IMG/VR virus record: IMGVR_UViG_3300044655_000769
Coordinates: 1 to 41,461 of that record
Reading direction: 5' to 3' (one strand)
Source of the DNA: a virus
Length of the DNA: 41,461 nt
Part shown: positions 14,615 to 23,249 of the stretch, in pieces
How positions within the stretch are numbered: the first letter of the stretch is position 1
Layout: the number at the start of each line of letters is the position of its first letter
Program-made: the position numbers and the translations under genes
Notes under the pieces: generated by a model
Database searches by the model: none
Seen by the model: the letters and a program-made list of their open reading frames with translations, nothing else
What the model was told of the DNA's origin: nothing

Positions 14615-15959
14615 TGTAAACTGTTTTGCACAATTCGTAAAAATCTTTATATTCTGGAAAGGTCTTTAATAAGTTAGTATTTAACCGCTTGTCGTTTTCT
14701 GAAAAGAAGCTGTAAAAGTCTCTGCGACCAGCACGAATTTTTTCTGCAGGAATTGTTTTTTCCTTCATATAATCTGTAACACGAAGCATTTTTTCATATT
14801 CAACATCTGTAAACCATTTTTTATTATCTACAATAAATTGTAGTTGACGTTCTTGATGTTTTATGAAATCGTCTGTAAGAATATTAATCATCCAGTGTGG
14901 TGGTTCTTTTAAGTAAGGGGTATCAAAGGAGACTGATTCAAATCCAAACTTCTCACGCCATTCAATCACCTTTTCTAATAGTTGTTGAAAGTTAGTTACA
15001 CAAAGAACATTATATGTACACATTAAGTTTACAGTAGCACCTGCTTTGATTACTTCTATCATGTTGCGTTCCCAGTGATCACATTTAAGTCCTGTACGCA
15101 TATACTCTGCTTGCTCGCCCCAACTATCAATGCTGGTAAAGAAACTAAACTTACGAATTTTCTTTTGACGAACCAGACTAGTTACTCTTTGAATAAGTCT
15201 GTCAACACGATCGAATGTTACACCTAGATTACTGTTTAATGTAATTTCTAAGTGAGGGGCTGGTTCGTCTTCTAACAGATCAAAAAACTGCATTGCACCT
15301 GGATTCATTAGAGGTTCACCGCCTGTGATGCGGAGTGTGTGTAGATCTTTACGCAGACTGGGCCACCATTTCCAGAATGCTTCAATGTAGGGATTTTCGT
15401 CTTTAGGACCATAGTATGTTCCGTTGGTCATAAACTCAATGCCATACTGATTATAGGTTAGATCGTAATTACCATGCTTCTTGATTTCTTCTGTCCACAT
15501 GGTGCTTGCTTGTGGGCAGCAATAACCGCAACGATAATTACAGCCATTACCAAAACTAACTTCTAGGTAACGAGGATTAACTGGTGCATCCCAGGGAAGC
15601 TCTGCTAGTTTTTCAATCAGCGGTTCGCTAAAATCACTTGAACTATGTATCATTCTGTCACTGATATGCTCGCCTGGTAGATCTTCAATATTCCAACAAT
15701 ATTGGCATTCGTTAGGGCGACCTCCTTCTAACATAGTTTTACGCTGTTCTTTTTTCCATCTTGTATTGTGTAACGCACTAGGATCTGCTGCAATTTCATC
15801 TAAGCCAATATGATGCGGGCGTGGATGATAGCAACTATGATTATCACCGGTGTGTAGATACAGAGTTTGGTGCAACCACTTCATTGCACAGAATCCCGAA
15901 CCAACTTTGTTTAATCTATCTCTTACGTTTTTAATAAACGTTACTCTGTTTTCTTGCAT
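14604..15959 (-). CDS. Radical SAM protein with N-terminal twitch-type domain, tandem paralogue A (451 aa)
   Basis: Start placed at the ATG at 15959 with GAGG upstream; an in-frame ATG at 15971 lies deeper in the previous gene. Numbered from there, the auxiliary Cys are C24 (GFCAMKW), C43 (HSCYHPRPH), C85 and C88 (NECQYCWNIED). The core is C140-x3-C144-x2-C147 (GNGCNYRCGYCCPQAS) and GGEP is 213-216. It shares block after block with the gene at 15941, including SALHNT, KKEQRK, MLEG and AFWKW, so the two arose by tandem duplication. Ends in FYSFFSENDKR and a Phe/Tyr-rich helix. Substrate unknown. Confidence 0.88.
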   Translation of the reverse strand: MQENRVTFIKNVRDRLNKVGSGFCAMKWLHQTLYLHTGDNHSCYHPRPHHIGLDEIAADPSALHNTRWKKEQRKTMLEGGRPNECQYCWNIEDLPGEHISDRMIHSSSDFSEPLIEKLAELPWDAPVNPRYLEVSFGNGCNYRCGYCCPQASTMWTEEIKKHGNYDLTYNQYGIEFMTNGTYYGPKDENPYIEAFWKWWPSLRKDLHTLRITGGEPLMNPGAMQFFDLLEDEPAPHLEITLNSNLGVTFDRVDRLIQRVTSLVRQKKIRKFSFFTSIDSWGEQAEYMRTGLKCDHWERNMIEVIKAGATVNLMCTYNVLCVTNFQQLLEKVIEWREKFGFESVSFDTPYLKEPPHWMINILTDDFIKHQERQLQFIVDNKKWFTDVEYEKMLRVTDYMKEKTIPAEKIRAGRRDFYSFFSENDKRLNTNLLKTFPEYKDFYELCKTVYNEY

Positions 15960-17374
15960 TTTGCCTCGCATTCTTTCCAGAAAGTTTCTAACTCTGGAAA
16001 TGTATTTAAAAAATTTGTGTCTTGACGCTTGTCTTGCTGGCTAAAAAATAAATAAAAATTCTCTTTAGCTAATTCACTGTTAAATCCAGTGTCTGATTTA
16101 ATCCAATCGATCAATCTCTGTACTTTGCTAATTTCAAAGTCGCTAAATCCTTTAAACTCGTTCCATTTGGTTTCTGGATTATATTTCATAAACTCAATTG
16201 TGCGTTCTAACTCAGAAACTAAATCAGGTAATAATTTAGGATTCAAAAAATCGGGATCAATTAACTGAGGCACATCAAACCAAACCAACTGACGACCACT
16301 GTTAAATTGTTTGCGTAATTTTAATATATTTTCCATGTATTCGTAAAATCGTGTGTACGACAACGCATTAAAAGTGATAATAAATGTCAAACTATGTTTA
16401 TCGCTGTTTTGGAGATAATCAGTTACATTGGTGTATAGCATGTCAAAGTTCATGCCGTTACGTATATATTCAGCCTGTTTGCCCCACGAGTCTAAACTGC
16501 AAAACAACATAAAGTGGTCAATTGCATTTTTTTCAGTGATTTTCTTCAATGATATCATGAACTTATTCCACTGATTTCCAGGCGGGCAGCAATTTGACGT
16601 TATAGACAGGTTTAAGGCAGGATGTGGGTGCTCGTATACATAATCAAACATTTTAAAAGTATTTTTATCCATCAACGGTTCGCCACCAGTCATACGGAAC
16701 GTTTGTAGCTTTGGATAAACTACAGGCATCCATTTCCAAAAGGCTTTTAGATAAGGATTGTCAGGACCGTTGTCGATATTGAGTTTTTTTACCCATGTAA
16801 TGTCATTGTGCCAGCGATCAGATAAAGTGATAGCACCGCTTTGTTCTATATCCTGTTGCCATGCTGTGCTTAGGTGCGGACTACAATAGCTGCATTTAAA
16901 ATTGCAGGCCTGATTGAAGTTTACTTCAACATATCGAGGTATTGCATCACCTTCAAATCCCAATGCCTTGGCTTCCTCAATTAGTCCGTCTTCGTAAACG
17001 TCCTTACTGCGATATGCGCGATCGCTGAGTTGATTGCCACTGTCTTCGATTTGCCAACAAAATTCACATTCTTTAGGACGAGTCCCTTCTAGCATTAATT
17101 TACGTTGTTCTTTTTTATACTTGGTATTATGCAACGCACTTACATCGATCACTATTTCATCTAATGGAATTTGATGTGCTCTAGGATGATAACAACTATG
17201 AGTCTTTCCTGTGGGAATATGTATACTAACGTTATACCATTTGGCAAGACAGAAACTAGGACTAACCTTGTTTAGTTCTTTATACACATATTCAGCGTCG
17301 GCAAGATAACGAGATTCATATCTACCATTAATCTCTTTAAGTTCATTGCCTTTTATATTACGATTATATTCCAC
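15941..17374 (-). CDS. Radical SAM protein with N-terminal twitch-type domain, tandem paralogue B (477 aa)
   Basis: The frame is open to 17563, but that extension runs through the end of the 767-residue gene. I chose GTG at 17374, which has AGGA eight bases upstream and overlaps the preceding stop by 11 bases. Auxiliary Cys: C42 (SFCLAKW), C61 (HSCYHPRAH), C103 and C106 (KECEFCWQIED). Core: C157-x3-C161-x2-C164 (QACNFKCSYCSPHLSTAW), with a TGGEPLMDKNTF stretch. Closely parallel to the gene downstream, with the same auxiliary spacing and C-terminal FYLFFSQQDKR. Perhaps the two act as a heterodimer or on successive sites of one substrate. Confidence 0.87.
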   Translation of the reverse strand: MEYNRNIKGNELKEINGRYESRYLADAEYVYKELNKVSPSFCLAKWYNVSIHIPTGKTHSCYHPRAHQIPLDEIVIDVSALHNTKYKKEQRKLMLEGTRPKECEFCWQIEDSGNQLSDRAYRSKDVYEDGLIEEAKALGFEGDAIPRYVEVNFNQACNFKCSYCSPHLSTAWQQDIEQSGAITLSDRWHNDITWVKKLNIDNGPDNPYLKAFWKWMPVVYPKLQTFRMTGGEPLMDKNTFKMFDYVYEHPHPALNLSITSNCCPPGNQWNKFMISLKKITEKNAIDHFMLFCSLDSWGKQAEYIRNGMNFDMLYTNVTDYLQNSDKHSLTFIITFNALSYTRFYEYMENILKLRKQFNSGRQLVWFDVPQLIDPDFLNPKLLPDLVSELERTIEFMKYNPETKWNEFKGFSDFEISKVQRLIDWIKSDTGFNSELAKENFYLFFSQQDKRQDTNFLNTFPELETFWKECEAKCKKTE

Positions 17375-19667
17375 TAAACTGTTCCTGTAACCATTCAAAG
17401 TCATTGATTTTATTAAGAGCGTCTGGATTATTTTTATTAGTTTCGCCGTAATGTCTACCCGCCTGTGCCCCGGCAATTGCATATGCCCCAAACGGTTGTT
17501 CAACACCAGCTGAACACCATATGTCCAATCGTAGTTTAGTTTCTTCTTCGTACTGCCTTTCAATAATACGACTAGCTAGTTTACAACATTCTCTAAAGGC
17601 CGATCTCCATGTTGCAAACTCATCAGTATTGAAAGAGTTAATATTAGACACAGTATTCATGGCTTTAAACTTGTCAGATATACTTGTTGTCATATCCGAA
17701 GTATTAACATTCATATTCAATGTTAGGTGTCTTGGTAATAATTTAACACCACCGTTACCGTATTCTAAATTGTTAATAGGATTTTTACTTTGCCACACAT
17801 GAACACAATCTATATCATAGCTTGACATCACTGTATCAAAACTAAAACTGTCTTCAATTATTGCATCGCCATCGACTATCCATATCATATCAGTATCACA
17901 TATACTTGCTGCTTTAATATGTGCATTGTGAATTCCTTTCACGCCACGCACTCGTTTGGCCCTAGGACACATATCTATTAATTTTTTATAGTTCTCGTCA
18001 GCGTTGGGCTCGTTATAAGAAATAAAAACAACATCATATAAACGATGTTTAGATACTAGTCGATCATGTTCTTTTTTCTCAATTAAAAATCTATGTTTAA
18101 ATTCTCGTTGTCCTATAATTTTATCTTTAGACAATAATACTAGTCCGTTGGTATGAATTTCTTTACCGTTAAACAGATGCTTAAATGTATGATTTTCTTT
18201 TCTATCATGATCATATTTTCCATCATTAGGATCAAAATATAGATCAAATACAGATTCATCTACAATATCTATCTCAGGCCATATCCCCCAAAACATCGGC
18301 TGTGTTTCATTTTTTAAAATGTCTGTGTAGTTGTCGTATGACGAAAGAACATATCTATTATATCTATACCGACTAACAACAGTTGTATGTTCTTTTTTGT
18401 CTATTAAATATCTACGGTTAAATTCTTTTTGCGAAATAACTTTTTCTTTTGAGAATAAAACTAGCCCGCACAAATATGTTTCTTTGTCATTGCATAGATT
18501 TTTAAACACGTGATTTTCTTTTCTATCATGATCATACTTTCCATCGTTGGGATCAAAATATAAATCAAAAATTGTTTCATCTATAATGTTTATTTCGGGC
18601 CATATACCCCAGAATAAAGGTTGAGTTTCTGTTTCTATAATTTGTTTATATTCTTCGTAACTGGAAATATTGTATCGATTATATCTATACCTACTAACTA
18701 TGCGGGTATGTTCTTTTTTGTCAATTAAATATTTTCTATCAAATTCTTTCTTAGAAATAATTTTAGATTTAGAAAATAAAACAACTCCGCTTAGATATGA
18801 TTCTTTATCATTGCATAAATTTTTAAATACATGATTTTCTTGCCTATCATAATCTAATGCACCATTGTTAGGATCAAGATAAAAATCAAATATTGTATCG
18901 TCAATAATTTCTATACTAGGCCACTGACACCAAAACATTTGTTGTTTTTCATTGTCAATAATCTCTAAATAATCAGCATAAGAATTAATTTTATAAACTG
19001 GGTATTGATATTTGCTGACAACTTTGTTGTGCTCTTTTTTATCTACAGCATACTGTTTATCAAACTCTCGATTTGATAAAGGTTTATATTTGCTGCAAAG
19101 GATTACTCCGCTGAGATAAGATTCAACACTATTGCAGAGATTTTTAAATACATGATTTTCTCTGCGGTCATAACTATTATGATGACTAAAATATATGTCA
19201 AAAATTGATTTGTCAGTTACAGTAACTTCTGGCCATACTAGCCAAAACATGTCGTCGGTTATGTGTTGGTATTCGTTGAATGTATTAGGACTGTATGTTT
19301 TATATTGTTTTGGAATACTAGCAACAATATCAATTTCTTTTTTAGCTGTAAAAAATCTATGATGAAATTCACGCTGAGAAATCGTCAACGATTTAGGAAA
19401 CAAACAAATACCATCATAGTGTTCTCCGTTTTTAAAAACGTGAACATACATGTCATCCCACTTAGTGGCTTTATAATCTAATAAATTAAATTCTGTAAGA
19501 TTTATATCGTCCCAGATAACCCAGAACATTTTTGTAAAGGATTTAGATTGAATTTCTTCGTAAGATTTTATGTTTGTTAATTTTTGAGCAAGTGGATACC
19601 TAGACTTTATTGTTGACCAGTCTTTGTCATTTCCGTTGCTTGCTGAAACATAAAAAATATCATACAT
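17364..19667 (-). CDS. Multi-module GT-A-like protein: tandem degenerate modules plus one DxD-bearing glycosyltransferase-like domain (767 aa)
   Basis: Five related modules occupy about residues 1-108, 109-209, 210-316, 317-423 and 424-530. The last three repeat at exactly 107 residues. Each has a TQPMFWGIWPEI-type strand, an FDLYFDPNDGKYDHDRKENH stretch, VFKNLCN and LVLFSK, ending KEF-x-x-x-(Y/F)-L-I-x-KKEH. From about 543 follows YDVVFISYNEPNAD, AKRVRGVKGIHNAH and WIVDGDA (DxD at 599-601), then EYGNGGVKLLPRH. This matches the paralogue at 19660. The repeats align with this domain but carry WPE/WDD where DxD belongs, so they look like non-catalytic copies. Likely a glycosyltransferase with an array of binding modules; donor and acceptor unknown. 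Confidence 0.75.
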   Translation of the reverse strand: MYDIFYVSASNGNDKDWSTIKSRYPLAQKLTNIKSYEEIQSKSFTKMFWVIWDDINLTEFNLLDYKATKWDDMYVHVFKNGEHYDGICLFPKSLTISQREFHHRFFTAKKEIDIVASIPKQYKTYSPNTFNEYQHITDDMFWLVWPEVTVTDKSIFDIYFSHHNSYDRRENHVFKNLCNSVESYLSGVILCSKYKPLSNREFDKQYAVDKKEHNKVVSKYQYPVYKINSYADYLEIIDNEKQQMFWCQWPSIEIIDDTIFDFYLDPNNGALDYDRQENHVFKNLCNDKESYLSGVVLFSKSKIISKKEFDRKYLIDKKEHTRIVSRYRYNRYNISSYEEYKQIIETETQPLFWGIWPEINIIDETIFDLYFDPNDGKYDHDRKENHVFKNLCNDKETYLCGLVLFSKEKVISQKEFNRRYLIDKKEHTTVVSRYRYNRYVLSSYDNYTDILKNETQPMFWGIWPEIDIVDESVFDLYFDPNDGKYDHDRKENHTFKHLFNGKEIHTNGLVLLSKDKIIGQREFKHRFLIEKKEHDRLVSKHRLYDVVFISYNEPNADENYKKLIDMCPRAKRVRGVKGIHNAHIKAASICDTDMIWIVDGDAIIEDSFSFDTVMSSYDIDCVHVWQSKNPINNLEYGNGGVKLLPRHLTLNMNVNTSDMTTSISDKFKAMNTVSNINSFNTDEFATWRSAFRECCKLASRIIERQYEEETKLRLDIWCSAGVEQPFGAYAIAGAQAGRHYGETNKNNPDALNKINDFEWLQEQFSGI
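18191..19160. repeat. 321-bp tandem coding repeat (four in-register copies)
   Basis: The string GATTTTC (coding GAAAAT-C, residues EN-H) recurs at 18191, 18512, 18833 and 19154, exactly 321 bases apart each time, with flanking bases also conserved. Copies at 18191 and 18512 are nearly identical over about 60 bases, so they duplicated recently. A more diverged fifth copy lies 288 bases further at about 19442. The repeat is in frame and preserves the 107-residue protein module. Confidence 0.85.
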
Positions 19668-20577
19668 TCGTAGGCACCGGCATCTTAAAATAAGTGTCGT
19701 TGAGATTCATGGTTTCATTATACAAATCTAAAGTAAATTTGCTCTGCTGTGCATCAAGAAAAGGCCAATCTAATCCCAGACTCATTTTTATTTTATCGCC
19801 TAAATTTTTAATCTCATCTATTAATCCGTCACCGTTTACTTCTTGATAAGGTTTTCCATATTGATTCCATATATCTCTGAGTATTTCAAAATCTCGAACA
19901 TCAACATAATTCCATTCAGTGCAGTTGGCCATCCATGTTCCTAGTCTAGCACCATAGACTGCATAGATTCCATTTTCTTCGTGAGCACCCACAGTTGACC
20001 ACATGCGCAGTCTGTGAATATTATGCCACCATATGCGTTCTTTAATTTCCATCGGAGGAACTTTAACGCCGTCAAGCAAGGTCATTTTAACACCTTCTCG
20101 AAATCCTGCTCTCCATGCTTGAAATGATGATCCTGTAATAACACTTTCACTGAACGTTAATGGAAAATTTCTATATCCATCTTCCCAACAAAAATCTACT
20201 TGGCCGCGATCACTGTTGGAATTTTCATGTGTCTTCATGTTCAAGACAAAATCCTTACGCCAGATTTTTAATCCACCATTGCCATATCGAAGACCGTTAA
20301 TTGCATTACGACCACACCAACCATAGACCTGTATCTTGGGATCACTCATGTCAAGGTCGATGTTAAAAAATCTAGGATCTACAATGTTGTCAGCATCAAC
20401 TGTGATAAACCAATCTGTTTCACTGGCTTCTGCTGCGGCTTTATGGGCATGGTCAGATCCTTTGACTCCGTGAATGCGTTTAGCCCACGGAACTTTGTTA
20501 CACAAATCAGCATAATGCAGATCTGCATTAGGCTCATCGTAACTTAAAAAAACTACATCAAACTCGATTACTTTCAT
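19660..20577 (-). CDS. GT-A-like glycosyltransferase-related protein (305 aa)
   Basis: Begins FDVVFLSYDEPNADLHYADL, then AKRIHGVKGSDHAHKAA and a WFITVDADNIVDP block with DAD at 61-63, the metal/nucleotide-sugar signature of GT-A folds. RYGNGGLKIWRKDF (about 106-119) matches the acceptor-side strand. It is the single-domain paralogue of the C-terminal part of the 767-residue protein, whose ATG lies eight bases inside its end. Its own ATG overlaps the upstream stop (ATGA). Sugar transfer onto a virion protein or cell-surface glycan is inferred from context. Confidence 0.8.
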   Translation of the reverse strand: MKVIEFDVVFLSYDEPNADLHYADLCNKVPWAKRIHGVKGSDHAHKAAAEASETDWFITVDADNIVDPRFFNIDLDMSDPKIQVYGWCGRNAINGLRYGNGGLKIWRKDFVLNMKTHENSNSDRGQVDFCWEDGYRNFPLTFSESVITGSSFQAWRAGFREGVKMTLLDGVKVPPMEIKERIWWHNIHRLRMWSTVGAHEENGIYAVYGARLGTWMANCTEWNYVDVRDFEILRDIWNQYGKPYQEVNGDGLIDEIKNLGDKIKMSLGLDWPFLDAQQSKFTLDLYNETMNLNDTYFKMPVPTNV

Positions 20578-21191
20578 TTATATTCGATCACATAATTCTT
20601 AAATAGGCGTCTTGTATACACACTGAATCTATCATATTCAATGTTTTTAATTGTTACATTATGCCCAACTAGTTCATTTAGTTTAACAGAAAACATCTGA
20701 AAAATCAAGTTGGGATCGTTGTAATCGGTGATTAAAAAATCCATATCGGTAGAACCATCCCAAATAAATTGTCTTGTTCCGATGCTGCCTTTGTGTTTTT
20801 TAGTTCCACCGTATTCTGTAGACAGTTGAATTTTCAAATATTTGCTTTTCGAACTGTATGTTAGATGTATGTCCGATTTAAATTCTTCCAAATATTTGAT
20901 GTCAGGAATTCTATGCAATACATCATCTAATTTGTTTAGTGTCTTTTTTTCAGCTATCTCTAACTGTCCTGACTCTACATTTATTTGACAGTTGTGTATC
21001 TGTGTTTCAGCTGTGATTATAGATTCAGCAATTTCTTGTGATATCTGCACTGTATGTTTTTGATCTGCAAAAGCATGATCTGGTCCTACGCTGATAACTC
21101 GACCCGTATTTGGATCAAACACCGCTACATATTGTATAATCGGTGGCTTGTATTCTTTCAGCCATTTATCAAAATCTTCTATAGTTTCCAT
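20574..21191 (-). CDS. Hypothetical protein (205 aa)
   Basis: Start placed at the ATG at 21191 with GGAGA seven bases upstream; an in-frame ATG at 21218 lies inside the previous gene. The N-terminus carries a DKWLKEYKPPIIQYVAVFDP segment and GRVISVGPDHAFADQKH. The middle is helical (IAESIITAETQIHN, then LEIAEKKTLNKLDDVL). The C-terminal half is strand-rich, with GSIGTRQFIWDGSTDMDF and an Arg/Tyr-rich end. The alternation resembles small virion accessory proteins, but I recognise no family. It sits between two glycosyltransferase types and is translationally coupled to both. Confidence 0.65.
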   Translation of the reverse strand: METIEDFDKWLKEYKPPIIQYVAVFDPNTGRVISVGPDHAFADQKHTVQISQEIAESIITAETQIHNCQINVESGQLEIAEKKTLNKLDDVLHRIPDIKYLEEFKSDIHLTYSSKSKYLKIQLSTEYGGTKKHKGSIGTRQFIWDGSTDMDFLITDYNDPNLIFQMFSVKLNELVGHNVTIKNIEYDRFSVYTRRLFKNYVIEYK

Positions 21192-22018
21192 GCTTTGGTC
21201 TCCAAGATATGTATGCACTCATCTGTGATTAAATTTTTCTCTACGTAATGCACAATATCATTCTGTTGAAAATTTCCTATCTTTAGTCTAGCATCTGCAT
21301 TGAGATAAAATCCCACATGATCGCTCCAAGTGTCAGCCGGCCACGGCCAATTTTGCAGCATTGGTTTCATATGCACTACTCGAGGAAATGGTAAATCGTA
21401 TGCGACGTCATCAGTTATATCTAGTATTTTAGCAGCCAGTGCGAATGCTTCATCTGTGCCAACGACCTTGGGTCTATGTTCATTTAGAAACTGATTAGTG
21501 AATTCATTGGGATTTTTTATAATCTGTCGGCCTAAATCAAAAAATTCTTGGCATAGCACAGATCCTTTAGAGAAAAAAGTCCACATAGAGTATAAATCTG
21601 GCAGGCAGTTTCTGTCAAAGGTTTTTCTATATGTGCGATCTGTGATTGTTTCGCCCCTATAGGTATAGACTTGGTTGGCCACATATAATTCACTGTTAGC
21701 AATAAAATAATCAATCCAATGACTGTAATCTCGTAGGAATAACATGTCAGCGTCAAGGCATACTGTGTGATCAAACGGAGACAGTTGATCCATCCACGAT
21801 CTACCATCCCAATATTTCTCTTGGTCCCATTCTATCACTGTGTCAAACACCCACGGACTTGATAATTTTTCAAGCGATTTTTTGTTGTCAATTACCAATG
21901 CCACCTTGTCATACCCTGGTTTTTGTGTGGTTTTTATACTCAGAGCTAGAGCATAGGCGCACTTGAGATAATCAATGTCATCATTGTGTGCTACAAATAA
22001 CAGATACCCAAAGTTCAT
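21179..22018 (-). CDS. GT8-like glycosyltransferase (279 aa)
   Basis: A GT-A-type pattern is seen: FGYLLFVAHNDDIDYLKCAY at the N-terminus, VALVIDN ending a strand, and HTVCLDADMLFLRDYSHW with DAD at 89-91. A later GTDEAFALAAK helix resembles the acceptor-side DE motif of GT8/GT-A glycosyltransferases, and VVHMKP supplies the C-terminal metal-ligand-type His. No signal peptide or membrane segment. It is a diverged paralogue of the next gene upstream (22015). It should transfer a sugar in the cytoplasm of the infected cell; donor and acceptor unknown. Confidence 0.78.
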   Translation of the reverse strand: MNFGYLLFVAHNDDIDYLKCAYALALSIKTTQKPGYDKVALVIDNKKSLEKLSSPWVFDTVIEWDQEKYWDGRSWMDQLSPFDHTVCLDADMLFLRDYSHWIDYFIANSELYVANQVYTYRGETITDRTYRKTFDRNCLPDLYSMWTFFSKGSVLCQEFFDLGRQIIKNPNEFTNQFLNEHRPKVVGTDEAFALAAKILDITDDVAYDLPFPRVVHMKPMLQNWPWPADTWSDHVGFYLNADARLKIGNFQQNDIVHYVEKNLITDECIHILETKAWKL

Positions 22019-22875
22019 ATCAACTCCATTAACTGTTGTTGATGTCTCAATATACTTTGTTTATTCATCACATGTATATCAACTCCAGTCACTGATGCTG
22101 CACAATATGTGGCATCCAATCGATGATCGATCAAGAATGTCAATTTGTCCTTGTCGACGGCTGTGAGTATGTCTTTGTCCATCACTGATAACACAGGCGG
22201 CAGCGTTGGTGTGTTCATGTTTTCAAATCCATCTAGCATATGCTTGGCAACACTAAACGCTATGTCATTTCTATATTGTCTATGATCAAATCGAAAGACA
22301 TCAGCATAGTGCTTGTAATTTTCTTTGATTAAATTCACCGTATCAAAAAACAGTTTGGACTGTGGATTTTTCGTGAACATCACTGTGGTTGCCCAATACA
22401 TTTTACAGCTGGTTTCACAGACGTATCTATCAAGGTATCCTAATCTATCTTCGCTATATATGTCGTTGATCGAATCTCCTATCATAACGTCAGCTTCTAC
22501 ATTCCAATATTTGTTTAGATTATCACTGAATATTAAAAAATCGCTGTCTATCAGCAGTGTTCTATCATAGGGTGTAAGGTCCCATACAGAATGTCTGTTG
22601 GTATTGCAAAACGGTATTTTTTTATTAATTACACCGTCGTGCAATCCACGTTGATTATCCGTAACAGGCTTATCAACAATTATAACATGTTCGAATACTG
22701 TTTCAACCTGCTGCCATGTGCGGGATTCGATCAACCATTCCTTGGTGCTAAGGTCTGTGACCAATGACACTGGAACATTAAGATGTTTTTTTGCAAGCCC
22801 GCCACTGATCACTGCTAATAATCCGTAATCTACTTCACGATTATTATGTGCGAAAATTAAAATGCCATTGGTCAT
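22015..22875 (-). CDS. GT8-like glycosyltransferase (286 aa)
   Basis: Paralogue of the downstream protein, with the same order of blocks: GILIFAHNNREVDYGLLAVI, VSLVTD, then YDRTLLIDSDFLIF with DSD at 110-112, a YRNDIAFSVAKHML helix and DIHVMNK with the C-terminal His. The DxD and late His fit a metal-dependent GT-A retaining-type fold. Start ATG overlaps the preceding stop by one base and the stop overlaps the next ATG. Two such enzymes in tandem suggest a disaccharide or branched product, or two different acceptor sites; neither is shown. Confidence 0.76.
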   Translation of the reverse strand: MTNGILIFAHNNREVDYGLLAVISGGLAKKHLNVPVSLVTDLSTKEWLIESRTWQQVETVFEHVIIVDKPVTDNQRGLHDGVINKKIPFCNTNRHSVWDLTPYDRTLLIDSDFLIFSDNLNKYWNVEADVMIGDSINDIYSEDRLGYLDRYVCETSCKMYWATTVMFTKNPQSKLFFDTVNLIKENYKHYADVFRFDHRQYRNDIAFSVAKHMLDGFENMNTPTLPPVLSVMDKDILTAVDKDKLTFLIDHRLDATYCAASVTGVDIHVMNKQSILRHQQQLMELI

Positions 22876-23222
22876 TATGCGATAAGTTTTTCTACAGATC
22901 TAGATTTCTTGATCTTGTCAAATTCTTGAAAGTATTCATTGGTGACTTCGAAATATCTGCTGAAGATTTCATCACGAAAAGCTTCTAGATTTTCTATCAA
23001 AATGGGATTTTCGTTGCTGTCCAACAGCACTGTTCCAGAAACTCTGCCTTTGCTACACAGCATTTCAACAAATGTCAACAGATTTCTATCAATGGCAAAC
23101 AGCCCGCCAGAGAAACCATACATCAGTTTGGCAGCTGTGCGTTCTTTGAGAATTTTTTTGTGGATTGAAAAAGTCTGCTGATAATTGGCGAAATCCAATA
23201 CAGCTTTCAACTGTTCGTTCAT
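22875..23222 (-). CDS. Small helical hypothetical protein, first gene of the modification operon (115 aa)
   Basis: The ATG has a strong AAGGAG site and lies 22 bases after the predicted late transcript start at about 23244. The protein is helical, with a Gly-rich break (KLMYGFSGGLFAIDRNLLTF) and a short strand pair (RVSGTVLLDSNENPILIENL). The C-terminus is charged (FDKIKKSRSVEKLI). No known motif. As the leading gene of the transcript it should be the most abundant product of the operon, which might suit a carrier, substrate or structural role. That is only inference. Confidence 0.65.
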   Translation of the reverse strand: MNEQLKAVLDFANYQQTFSIHKKILKERTAAKLMYGFSGGLFAIDRNLLTFVEMLCSKGRVSGTVLLDSNENPILIENLEAFRDEIFSRYFEVTNEYFQEFDKIKKSRSVEKLIA

Positions 23223-23249
23223 GAGTTCTCCTTGATAAACTGCGTAGTT

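Noticed and set aside
17374-17563. N-terminal extension of the radical SAM gene starting at 17563 (540-residue form)
   Set aside because: The extra 63 codons overlap the end of the 767-residue gene in another frame, and a GTG with AGGA upstream at 17374 fits the operon's short-overlap style.
18191-19442. Regular repeats as a possible CRISPR array
   Set aside because: Period is 321 bases, copies are in-frame protein modules, and there are no short identical repeats with unique spacers.
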